This document shows positions 13,882 through 22,188 of a stretch of DNA of 61,894 nt, piece by piece. A program made the translations under genes and the position numbers. This DNA is from Caldilineaceae bacterium (GTDB lineage: Bacteria > Chloroflexota > Anaerolineae > Caldilineales > Caldilineaceae), in assembly GCA_022824025.1 (NCBI GenBank), contig JAJEBF010000053.1, positions 1 through 61,894 of the forward strand, read 5' to 3'. Numbering within the stretch: the stretch's first letter is position 1; each line of letters begins with the position of its first letter. Below the pieces are notes generated by a model. It ran no database searches. It was not told the DNA's origin and saw only the letters and a program-made list of their open reading frames with translations.

Positions 13882-15384
13882 ATGGCCAAGAAGCGCAGAC
13901 GACGAAGGCAGGAAGAGGCGCCACAGGTCGAAAACAGACGCGAGGTCCGCCTGCGAGCCCGCGAACGGGAGCGCAACCTGCGGCTTACCGTGATCGTCGG
14001 CGGCGTAGTCGGCGTGTCGCTGCTCCTGGTTCTTTATGGTGTGGTCAATGAACTGGTCTTCAAGCCGAGCAGAGTGCTGGCGCAGGTAGAAGACAGGACG
14101 ATTGTGACACGGGACTTCTGGCAGCAGGCGCGCCTGCGTCAGAGCGAGCTCGAGAATCAGCGGCTGCGCCTGCAGGTGTTTTCCCAGCAGTTTGGGGATT
14201 CCAGCCTGTTCGCCTCCCAGATCGCTTCGATCAATGCGACGCTGGCCAGCCCCTTGACGCTGGGAACGCAGGTTCTCAACGAAATGATCGAAGGGACTGT
14301 CCTGGCAATAAAGGCGCCGGAAGTGGGCGTGGCCGTGAGCGATGCAGAGGTGGAGGAGACGCTGCGGGATGAGGTGGCGCTGGGGGAGGGCGCGCTGACT
14401 GAGCCGCAAGCCACGGCCACCGCGGATGCCGCGATCGAAGCGACAGCCACTGCGGAAACGTTTACGCCGACTCCGCTGCCGTCGCCACCCCCGACGCCGG
14501 AAGAAGGCGGAGACAGCGGGGCGGAAGCGGCCGCGTCTCCTCCTGAGGGTGATCCTGAGGGCCCTGACACCGATCCCACGACGCCTGAGGCGCCCACCAT
14601 CCTGACAGACGAGTTGTATCAGGAGGGGCTGCGCGCGCTGGAACAGAATTTGCGCGAGAACGCCGGGATGAGCCTGGACAGCTATCGCGAGGTGATCCGG
14701 GCGCGTCTGTTGCGCACGAAGATGTCGGAGACGATCAGCCAGGATCTGGTATCGACGACAGAGGAGCAGGTCCGGGCCCGCCATATTCTGATCTCTGTTG
14801 ATCCTGAGCCGGAAGAGGCGGCTGGCGAGACGCCCGCTGTGGAGACCCCGGCGCCTGCGCCGGAGAACGGCGCGGACGCAACCGAGACGACGGAAGGGAC
14901 TGCGGCGGTTGCGGAGGACAGCCCGCCCGCGCCGGAGATATGGAACCCGGACAGCAACGGCGATGGCCGCGTGGACGATGCCGAGGCGCTGGCCTTTGCG
15001 CAGATTCTGCATCAGCGAATTCTGGACGGCGAGGACTTTGCTGACCTGGCGCTGCGGTTCAGCAATGACCCGGGCAGTGGTTCACAGGGCGGCGACCTGG
15101 GCTGGGCGGGCCGGGGGCGCTACGTGCCTGAATTTGACGAAGCCGCGTTTTCGCTCGAAGTCGGCGAGCTCAGCGCGCCGATCAAGACGACTTTCGGCTA
15201 TCATATTATCGAAGTGCTGGAGCGGGACGATGAACGGCCGAAAGAGGAAGCCAGCTTGCAGCAGGCGTATGCGGAGGCTTTCCAGGCGTGGCTGCAGGAG
15301 CAGGTCCTGTCGCTGAACATCGATCGCCCGGACAACCTGGCCGCGATGTTGCCGCGTAATCTTGGTGATGCGGACAACCAGTAG
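13882..15384 (+). CDS. Membrane-anchored peptidyl-prolyl isomerase (parvulin/PpiC type)
   Basis: The 500-residue protein has a basic cytosolic start, one transmembrane helix (about residues 35-56) and a large extracellular part. A SurA-N-like helical region is followed by a long Thr/Pro/Glu-rich stretch and the parvulin domain: VRARHILIS, EDFADLALRFSNDPGSGSQGG, GDLGWAGRG and FGYHIIEVLERD. Between the first strand (ARHILIS) and the ILHQRIL helix an insertion of roughly 70 residues is present, Pro/Ala/Glu-rich and ending in DSNGDGRVDDAE, which matches an EF-hand loop at all ligand positions. Likely role: folding of secreted proteins. It starts 7 bp after the S18 stop, so it is probably co-transcribed with rpsF-rpsR. 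Confidence 0.88.
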   Translation: MAKKRRRRRQEEAPQVENRREVRLRARERERNLRLTVIVGGVVGVSLLLVLYGVVNELVFKPSRVLAQVEDRTIVTRDFWQQARLRQSELENQRLRLQVFSQQFGDSSLFASQIASINATLASPLTLGTQVLNEMIEGTVLAIKAPEVGVAVSDAEVEETLRDEVALGEGALTEPQATATADAAIEATATAETFTPTPLPSPPPTPEEGGDSGAEAAASPPEGDPEGPDTDPTTPEAPTILTDELYQEGLRALEQNLRENAGMSLDSYREVIRARLLRTKMSETISQDLVSTTEEQVRARHILISVDPEPEEAAGETPAVETPAPAPENGADATETTEGTAAVAEDSPPAPEIWNPDSNGDGRVDDAEALAFAQILHQRILDGEDFADLALRFSNDPGSGSQGGDLGWAGRGRYVPEFDEAAFSLEVGELSAPIKTTFGYHIIEVLERDDERPKEEASLQQAYAEAFQAWLQEQVLSLNIDRPDNLAAMLPRNLGDADNQ

Positions 15385-15443
15385 GGTCGGTCTGCCGCGT
15401 TAGCGGTTTTGCAGGCAGGCTGGAGGACAATCAGAGATTTCAG

Positions 15444-15471
15444 GACGCCGGGCGCGCTGTCCGGCGTCTTT
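15444..15471. terminator. Bidirectional-type terminator between parvulin and the ABC operon
   Basis: GACGCCGG (15444-15451) pairs with CCGGCGTC (15461-15468), followed by TTTCT on the plus strand. It sits between convergent transcription units. Confidence 0.65.
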
Positions 15472-16254
15472 CTATTGGCGCGCCGCTTGTTTCGCGCCCG
15501 TCGCGAGGCAGGCGCGGATTTGGCTGATGAGCGCGCCGGCCTGGGGCCTCGTCAGCATTTCCAGCGTGCGCGGGCGGGGCAGGTGGACGGGGATGATGCC
15601 CTGGAGGCTGCCGGGCTGCCCGCTGAGAACGAGCACGCGATCGGCAAGGAAGACGGCCTCCTGGATACTGTGTGTAATCATCAGGACGGTCTGCTTGCGG
15701 TCATGGCAGATGCGCAGGAGCTCCTGGTTGAGGCGTTCGCGTGTCAGGGCGTCGAGCGCGCCGAAGGGCTCGTCCATCAGGAGCAGGGCTGGGCTCTGAA
15801 GCAGGGCGCGCGTGAGCGTCACGCGCTGGGCCATGCCGCCGGAGAGTTGGGACGGGTATGCGTCGGCGAACTTGCCGAGCCCCATCAGGGCAAGCGCGGC
15901 GCGGGCCCGCTCGCGGTCTTGATCGGCGAGCGGCTTGCGCAGCTCCAGGGGGAGCAGGACGTTTTCGAGGGCTGTGCGCCAGGGCATCAGATTGGTGTTT
16001 TGGAAGACGAACCCGATCTGCGGCTGGGGTGCGCGCACGGTGTTGCCTTCAAACTGGACTTGGCCGGATGTGGGCGTCAGGAGGCCGCCGAGAATGCGCA
16101 GAAGAGTTGATTTGCCGCTGCCGCTGTCGCCGACGACACAGACAAACTCGTGCGCCTGCACGGAGAGGGAGACGCCGGCCAGCGCGGGCGTGACGCGGTT
16201 GCGGCGGCTATAGGTGTGGCTGACGTTGCGCGCCCGGAGTAGAGGTTCTGTCAT
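15472..16254 (-). CDS. ABC transporter ATP-binding protein (riboflavin-type uptake system)
   Basis: The 260-residue ATPase has Walker A GDSGSGKSTLL, Q-loop PQIGFVFQNTNLMPW, signature LSGGMAQRVTLTRALLQSP and Walker B LLLMDEPFGALD, as in the nitrate/taurine/thiamine-type (NMT1-associated) importers. It energises uptake with the permease and lipoprotein encoded upstream on the same strand (56 bp gap). The upstream FMN riboswitch indicates that the operon imports riboflavin or a related flavin, in the RibXY style described for Chloroflexi. In several RibXY clusters the ATPase is missing; here it is present, making the system complete. Confidence 0.88.
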   Translation of the reverse strand: MTEPLLRARNVSHTYSRRNRVTPALAGVSLSVQAHEFVCVVGDSGSGKSTLLRILGGLLTPTSGQVQFEGNTVRAPQPQIGFVFQNTNLMPWRTALENVLLPLELRKPLADQDRERARAALALMGLGKFADAYPSQLSGGMAQRVTLTRALLQSPALLLMDEPFGALDALTRERLNQELLRICHDRKQTVLMITHSIQEAVFLADRVLVLSGQPGSLQGIIPVHLPRPRTLEMLTRPQAGALISQIRACLATGAKQAARQ

Positions 16255-16310
16255 AGGTGGTCAGAGGCGGTTGCGCGTGCGCCGCTGGCGGGCGGCGGCC
16301 GCGGGGCATG

Positions 16311-17402
16311 TCACTGAATGAACTCGTTGGTGTACATCTCTTCGGGCTGGACGAGCCGTTCGACAAAGCCGATGCGCAGAAGGAGCTCGGCCACCGTCTG
16401 CCACTCGGCATCGGTGGTGGCGCCGTGCGCGCCGTCCGGCCTCGGCTGCCAGAAAGGAAGGGAGGCGTCGAAGACCAGGCGGTTGGCGGCTTCGTTTTCC
16501 CCGCCCGCCTCCGGCACAAAGTTCAAGGCGATTGCGAAGGATTCGTCCGGATTGGCAAGCGTATAGGCGACCGACTCCTGCAGCGCGCGCACCATGGCCT
16601 CGACCAGCTGCGGCTCCTCCTGCAGCGTGCGTTGGTTGGTGACGAGCCCGTTGGCGGGGATCTGCAGGTATTGGTCGAGGGCGATCTGGACGGTCTCGAT
16701 GCCGGCATTGCCGAGCACGACAGGGCCGTTGACGGCGTAGTCGACTGCAGCGTCGACCAGGTCTTCGCTCACGGCGGAGGCTTGGGTGAAGCCGATGCTC
16801 TCCATCTGAATGTCGGCTTCGGTCAGCCCGGCGGTATCGAGGAGCGCGCGCAGCGCGATGTAGGTGGCGCCGAAGGGGCCCGGCACGCCGACCGTGCGGC
16901 CGGCGAGGTCGGCTGGTTCATGAATGCCGGCGTCTGCCTTGGCAAAGACGGTGACGGGATAGCTGGTGTACCAGTTCATGACATACTTGACCGGCAGTTC
17001 CTGGGCGCGGCCAAGCACGAGCTGATCGCCGCTGGCGATCATGAACTGCAGTTCGTCGGTGGCGACCAGTTTGAGGTAGTCGTTTTCGAAGCCGTAATCC
17101 AACGACAGCTCGACGCCCCTGGCTGCGAAGAACCTTTTTTCGATGCCGACATAGAAGGGCGCGAACTGGACATTGGGGATGAAGCCAACGCCTAACGTGA
17201 TCGGGCGGGGGGCTTGCGGTTCGGCGGGCGCGGCCGGCGCGGTTGCCGGCGCGATAGGGGCGCAGGCTGCCGCAACCGCAGCCAGGAAGGCCAGCAGAAT
17301 CAGTGTCAGCAGGCGGGACAGGGCCGCGGGGCTCGCGGCTGCGGGGCCGGGCAGGGCGGAGCCGGTGCGGGCGGTTGAATGGCGGTCGGTGTAATGTTTC
17401 AT
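16311..17402 (-). CDS. ribY: Riboflavin-type ABC substrate-binding lipoprotein (NMT1/THI5-like)
   Basis: The 363-residue protein has an N-terminal hydrophobic helix ending VAAAC, a permissive lipobox giving an anchored lipoprotein, followed by an Ala/Pro linker. The mature part starts ITLGVGFIPNVQFAPFYVGI and contains FENDYLKLVATDELQFMIAS and YVMNWYTSYPVTVFAKADAG, typical of the NMT1/SsuA-like periplasmic-binding family. The ATG at 17402 is preceded by AGAGGAACGA; the longer frame starting at 17546 is less likely. With the permease and the FMN riboswitch upstream, this is most probably the flavin receptor RibY, but thiamine-precursor or other ligands cannot be excluded from sequence alone. 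Confidence 0.83.
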   Translation of the reverse strand: MKHYTDRHSTARTGSALPGPAAASPAALSRLLTLILLAFLAAVAAACAPIAPATAPAAPAEPQAPRPITLGVGFIPNVQFAPFYVGIEKRFFAARGVELSLDYGFENDYLKLVATDELQFMIASGDQLVLGRAQELPVKYVMNWYTSYPVTVFAKADAGIHEPADLAGRTVGVPGPFGATYIALRALLDTAGLTEADIQMESIGFTQASAVSEDLVDAAVDYAVNGPVVLGNAGIETVQIALDQYLQIPANGLVTNQRTLQEEPQLVEAMVRALQESVAYTLANPDESFAIALNFVPEAGGENEAANRLVFDASLPFWQPRPDGAHGATTDAEWQTVAELLLRIGFVERLVQPEEMYTNEFIQ

Positions 17403-17476
17403 TCGTTCCTCTGCATTTTTGCGGATAGGAGAGATTCTCCTGTGACAGATACGTTTGGCGGAAGAGGGCGCGCGGC

Positions 17477-18376
<900 letters not shown>

Positions 18377-18390
18377 CGTACGGCTTTGCC

Positions 18391-18432
18391 CCGAAAAACA
18401 AGGAACCCGAAGCGCAAGATTGCTTCGGGTTC
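18391..18432 (-). terminator. Intrinsic terminator directly before ribX
   Basis: GAACCCGAAGC (18403-18413) pairs perfectly over 11 bp with 18422-18432, and the minus strand then reads CTTGTTTTTC. It lies 15 bp before the ribX start, so it must be bypassed for expression. Confidence 0.75.
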
Positions 18433-18453
18433 TGTAAACAGCGCGGCGCTGGA

Positions 18454-18473
18454 TTCCCGGCGTACGCCGGGAA
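18454..18473. repeat. REP-like palindrome
   Basis: A perfect 20-bp palindrome (TTCCCGGCGT and its complement) in the riboswitch leader. Such GGATTCCCG-type palindromes occur as dispersed extragenic elements in many genomes; only this copy was noticed here. Confidence 0.45.
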
Positions 18474-18500
18474 CGGCCGCAGGCAGCGGTTGGCGCGCGC

Positions 18501-18546
18501 GTCCTCAAAACAAAACGGCCCGGGATACATGTATCGTACCCCGGGC
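18501..18546 (-). terminator. Riboswitch-proximal terminator
   Basis: GCCCGGG (18518-18524) pairs with 18540-18546 around a loop that contains the self-complementary GATACATGTATC; the minus strand continues CGTTTTGTTTTG. Being closest to the aptamer, this is the best candidate for the FMN-controlled expression platform. Confidence 0.65.
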
Positions 18547-18624
18547 GTTGCGCGCAGCAGCCACTGCACATAGCCAAAGAAGGCGGGAACAGCACACACA
18601 GTGGCACTGCCCTCGCTCTTTGCA

Positions 18625-18788
<164 letters not shown>

Positions 18789-18811
18789 TAGGTTATGCGG
18801 TTGTTGGGGTC

Positions 18812-18841
18812 ATTATGGCAGAGTGTTGGGGCGCGCGTCAA
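18812..18841 (-). promoter_or_regulatory. Promoter of the riboflavin uptake operon
   Basis: Minus strand TTGACG (18836-18841), 18-bp spacer, CATAAT (18812-18817), 23 bp ahead of the riboswitch. Confidence 0.65.
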
Positions 18842-18892
18842 ACTGCAATGGACGGGGATGTTGTCTGGACGTGAATTTGGGGAATGGGGTCT

Positions 18893-18961
18893 GAAGTGCG
18901 GGGGAACTGGGGGGAACTTCGGGGAACCGCAGGAAAAGCGGGGGAGGGCGGAGGAGGGGGT
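18893..18961 (+). repeat. G-rich tract with GGGGGAACT-type repeats
   Basis: Several runs of 3-6 G on the plus strand, including GGGGGAACTGGGGGGAAC followed by GGGGAACC. It lies just after the lysS stop and could form a G-quadruplex in the plus strand. A similar G-rich style is seen at 25647-25745 and 47993-48055. Confidence 0.5.
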
Positions 18962-20523
18962 TATGCGTCGGCGGTGGGGATGGGGGCGGCCTCTTGCGCG
19001 TCGGCGGTGTCGGGTTGGGCGGCGTCGTCGATTTCGCGGAGGTGGGGGAAGAGGATGACTTCGCGGATGGTGTCGCGGTCGGTGAGGAGCATGGTGAGGC
19101 GGTCGATGCCCATGCCGAAGCCGCCGGTGGGCGGCATGCCGTAGCTGAGCGCCTCGACGTAATCGATGTCGACGGGGTGGGCCTCTTCGTCGCCCTGCGT
19201 TGCGCGGTAGTTTTCGTCGAGGAAGCGCTGCAGCTGGTCGATGGGGTCGTTGAGCTCGGTGAAGGCGTTGCAGAGCTCCATGCCGGCGGCGAAGCCTTCG
19301 AAGCGCTCGACCAGGCGCTCACTGTCCGGCATCGCTTTGGCGAGCGGGCTGACTTCGCGCGGATAGTCGACGAGAAAGGTGGGCTGGATCAGATTTGGTT
19401 CGCAGAACTTGGAGAGCAGCTGGTCGACCAACTTGCCCCAGTTGTCGGAGGCGGCGGCGTCGATGCCGCGGCTGCGCATCTGTGCCCGCAGGCTGGCGGC
19501 ATCGGGGAACTGCTCGTAGTCGATGCCGGATGCGTCGCGGATGGCCTGGCGGAGGGGGAGGCGCGGCCAGGGCGGCGTAAAGTCGATTGTGCGCTCCTGC
19601 CAGGTGACAACGGGGCTCCCGGTCACCTGGCAGGCGGTGAAGGCGACCATCTCCTCGGTGCGCCGCATGACGTCTTCGTAGTCGACGTAGGCCTCGTAGA
19701 ATTCGAGCTGGGTGAATTCCGGATTGTGCTTGAAGCTGACGCCTTCGTTGCGGAAGTCGCGACCGATTTCGTAGACGGCGGGGAAGCCGCCGACGATGAG
19801 GCGTTTCAGGTAGAGTTCGAAGCTGATGCGCAGGTAGAGGTCCTGGTGGAGCTGGTTGTGGTGGGTGACGAAGGGTTGAGCGGCCGCGCCGCCGTAGATC
19901 GGTTGGAGGATGGGCGTCTCGACTTCGAGGAAGCCGGCGCCGTCGAGGTAGGCGCGGAGGGCGCGCACGACCGCGGCCCGGTCGCGGAACAGGGCGCGCG
20001 CCTCTTCGTTGGCGAGCAGGTCCACATAGCGGCGGCGGTAGCGGACTTCGGGGTCGCGCACGCCGTGCCATTTGTCCGGCATCGGTTTGAGGGCTTTGGC
20101 CAGGAAGGTGATCTCCTGGACGGCGATGCTCAACTCGCCGGTGCGGGTGACGGAGAGCGGGCCGCTGGCGCTGATGAAGTCGCCGAGATCGATGAGGCGT
20201 TTCCAGACTTCGTTGTACCAGCCGTCGGGCAGGTTGTCGCGCTGGATGAATAGCTGGATCTGGGCGCTGCCGTCGTCGAGGTCGGCGAAGCTGACTTTGC
20301 CCATGACGCGGATGCGTTTGAGGCGGCCGGCCACGGACACAACCGGCTGCTCGTCGGCGTCCTCGTCGTAGAGGTTGCGGGCGGCGGCGATGGTATGTGA
20401 GCGATTCACACGCGCCGGATAGGGGTCGATCCCGCGGGCGCGCAGGGCATCCAGTTTCTGCAGGCGGCTCTGTTCCTGGTCGGTCAGGTTTTCGGGCTCG
20501 AACAGCTCGCGGGCGTCTTTCAC
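18961..20523 (-). CDS. lysS: Lysyl-tRNA synthetase, class II
   Basis: LysS charges tRNA-Lys. The 520-residue product has the anticodon-binding OB fold first (VSVAGRLKRIRVMGKVSF, residues about 63-90), then class II motif 1 (FLEVETPILQPIYGGAAAQP), motif 2 (FRNEGVSFKHNPEFTQLE) and motif 3 (GMPPTGGFGMGIDRLTML). The GTG at 20523 is preceded by AGGAGCAGG eight bases upstream, the best Shine-Dalgarno in the area. An ATG at 20574 would add 17 Pro/Ala-rich residues and has no SD. The gene follows greA by 61 bp on the same strand, so they probably share a transcript. Confidence 0.96.
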   Translation of the reverse strand: MKDARELFEPENLTDQEQSRLQKLDALRARGIDPYPARVNRSHTIAAARNLYDEDADEQPVVSVAGRLKRIRVMGKVSFADLDDGSAQIQLFIQRDNLPDGWYNEVWKRLIDLGDFISASGPLSVTRTGELSIAVQEITFLAKALKPMPDKWHGVRDPEVRYRRRYVDLLANEEARALFRDRAAVVRALRAYLDGAGFLEVETPILQPIYGGAAAQPFVTHHNQLHQDLYLRISFELYLKRLIVGGFPAVYEIGRDFRNEGVSFKHNPEFTQLEFYEAYVDYEDVMRRTEEMVAFTACQVTGSPVVTWQERTIDFTPPWPRLPLRQAIRDASGIDYEQFPDAASLRAQMRSRGIDAAASDNWGKLVDQLLSKFCEPNLIQPTFLVDYPREVSPLAKAMPDSERLVERFEGFAAGMELCNAFTELNDPIDQLQRFLDENYRATQGDEEAHPVDIDYVEALSYGMPPTGGFGMGIDRLTMLLTDRDTIREVILFPHLREIDDAAQPDTADAQEAAPIPTADA

Positions 20524-20584
20524 AGTTCCTGCTCCTGGCGGGGGGCCCGGGTTTGCCGCTGGCGCAAGGGCCAAGGGGCGGATG

Positions 20585-21058
20585 TCACTCGACGCGGACG
20601 ATTTTGAATTCGATTTCGCCTGCCGGCGCCTCGACGCGCACGACTTCTCCTGCGATGCGGCCGAGAAGAGCCTTGCCGATTGGGCTCTCGTTGCTGATGC
20701 GCCCGTTGTTGGGGTCGGTTTCGGTTGAGCCTACGATGGTGTAGATCTCTTCGTCGTCGTAGCCGTTTTCTCTGACGACGACGCTGCGGCCGAGGGCGAC
20801 CTGGTCGTCGGGCGTCTGGGAATCGTCGATAATCTGCGCGTTGTGGATCTTGACCTTGAGTTCCCGGATGCGCCCTTCGACAAAGGCTTGCGCGTTTTTG
20901 GCTTCGTCATAACCGGCGTTTTCTCTCAGGTCGCCTTCCGCTTTGGCTTCGGCGATCTGCTGGGCAATCTCCTGGCGGCGTTCACCGACGAGATACGCCA
21001 GCTCTTCCTGCAGGGCATCGAGGCCGCTTTGGGTCAGGTAAACAGGACTGTCACTCAT
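20585..21058 (-). CDS. greA: Transcription elongation factor GreA
   Basis: The 157-residue protein has a long N-terminal coiled coil (SGLDALQEELAYLVGERRQE) with the tip acidic residues in EGDLRENAGYDEAK, which promote transcript cleavage in backtracked polymerase. The C-terminal globular FKBP-like domain ends FKIVRV. It is the first gene of the greA-lysS unit, behind a well-formed promoter at 21203-21230. Length is typical. Confidence 0.97.
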   Translation of the reverse strand: MSDSPVYLTQSGLDALQEELAYLVGERRQEIAQQIAEAKAEGDLRENAGYDEAKNAQAFVEGRIRELKVKIHNAQIIDDSQTPDDQVALGRSVVVRENGYDDEEIYTIVGSTETDPNNGRISNESPIGKALLGRIAGEVVRVEAPAGEIEFKIVRVE

Positions 21059-21202
21059 AGTTCTTACTCTCTGAGGTTAGGGGGAGCTCTGGCACAAATA
21101 GAGAGGACGCGGTCAACGGCGCAAGAATTTTCCGCCGTCAGCAGCGACCCCTGGAAAGTAAACGCCGACCCGGATCGTCAGGTCGGCTCTTGATCTGTTA
21201 GC

Positions 21203-21230
21203 ATTATAGCGGATATTCCGGTAAACGCAA
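21203..21230 (-). promoter_or_regulatory. Promoter of greA-lysS
   Basis: Minus strand TTGCGT (21225-21230), 16-bp spacer, TATAAT (21203-21208). It is 145 bp upstream of greA. Confidence 0.75.
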
Positions 21231-21333
21231 ATTTTGAGATACGTGGGGCACAGTCTGGAGCAGAATTGGGGCAGACCCGATTCAGGAGCGCTTTTACGGT
21301 ATGGAACACCGGCCGCAGCTGTGAGTCGACCTA

Positions 21334-22176
21334 ATGAATTTCGATGGATTCGCCCGTTTCTACGACGGGGATTACCGTGACTACAGGGATGACATTCCGC
21401 TCATCCTGAAGACGGCGCGCACAGCCGGCCGCGCCGCGTTGGAGCTTGGCTGCGGAACCGGCCGCGTGCTGCTTCCGCTGGCTGAAGCCGGCTGTCATGT
21501 TTTCGGCATCGACAGGAGCGCGGCGCTGCTGTCGATCGCACGGCGCAAGTTGGCGAAGCGCGGCTTTGCGTCGCCGGCCGCGCCGCCTGAGACGCCGGGA
21601 TCGGAGACGGCGGCGGAAGGGCCTTGGCGGGTCAGGCTGGCGCAGGCGGATATGACCGGTTTTCGGCTTGCGCAGAGAGGGTTTGATCTTGCGTTTGTGG
21701 TCAGCAACACGTTGATGCACGTGACGACGCAGGCCGGGCAGTTGATGGCGCTGCGGCACGCGCGCCGCCATCTGCGCACGGGCGGTCTGCTGCTGATCGA
21801 TCTGTTCAACCCGGACGTTGCTTACCTGGAGTCGATTGCGGGCATTCAGGAGCTGGCCGACCGGTGGGAGGACGAGGAGAGCGGCGCGCAGGTGTTGAAG
21901 TGGACGACCCGCACCGTGGACGCGGCCCGGCAGCTGCAGGAGACGGAGTTTGTTTATGAGGAGATATTTCCGGACGGGCGCAGCGAACAGACGCGGCTAT
22001 CTTTTCCGCTGCGCTTCTGGTGGCCGGATGAGGGTGCCATGCTGCTGGAACAGGCAGGGTTTTCGGTGGATGAGGTGTACGGGGATTTCGACGGCAGCCC
22101 CTATCGATCGGACAGCGAGCGGCTGATCTTCATCGCCCGGAAGGAGGCGGCGGCCAGCGGCAGTTCAGCCCGCTAG
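21334..22176 (+). CDS. Class I SAM-dependent methyltransferase
   Basis: The 280-residue protein has motif I ALELGCGTGRVL and the acidic end of the second strand (VFGIDRS), then LAFVVSNTLMHVTT and GGLLLIDLFNP. It fits small-molecule or protein methyltransferases of the UbiE/Methyltransf_25 type; the substrate is unknown. The ATG at 21334 is taken from motif spacing, as no strong SD is visible. It is convergent with nrdJ, with only 12 bp between stops, so the two 3' ends are close. Confidence 0.85.
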   Translation: MNFDGFARFYDGDYRDYRDDIPLILKTARTAGRAALELGCGTGRVLLPLAEAGCHVFGIDRSAALLSIARRKLAKRGFASPAAPPETPGSETAAEGPWRVRLAQADMTGFRLAQRGFDLAFVVSNTLMHVTTQAGQLMALRHARRHLRTGGLLLIDLFNPDVAYLESIAGIQELADRWEDEESGAQVLKWTTRTVDAARQLQETEFVYEEIFPDGRSEQTRLSFPLRFWWPDEGAMLLEQAGFSVDEVYGDFDGSPYRSDSERLIFIARKEAAASGSSAR

Positions 22177-22188
22177 CCGCCGTGGGGT

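Noticed and set aside
18994..20253. 419-codon plus-strand frame over lysS
   Set aside because: Shadow frame with no domains; lysS on the minus strand has all class II motifs.
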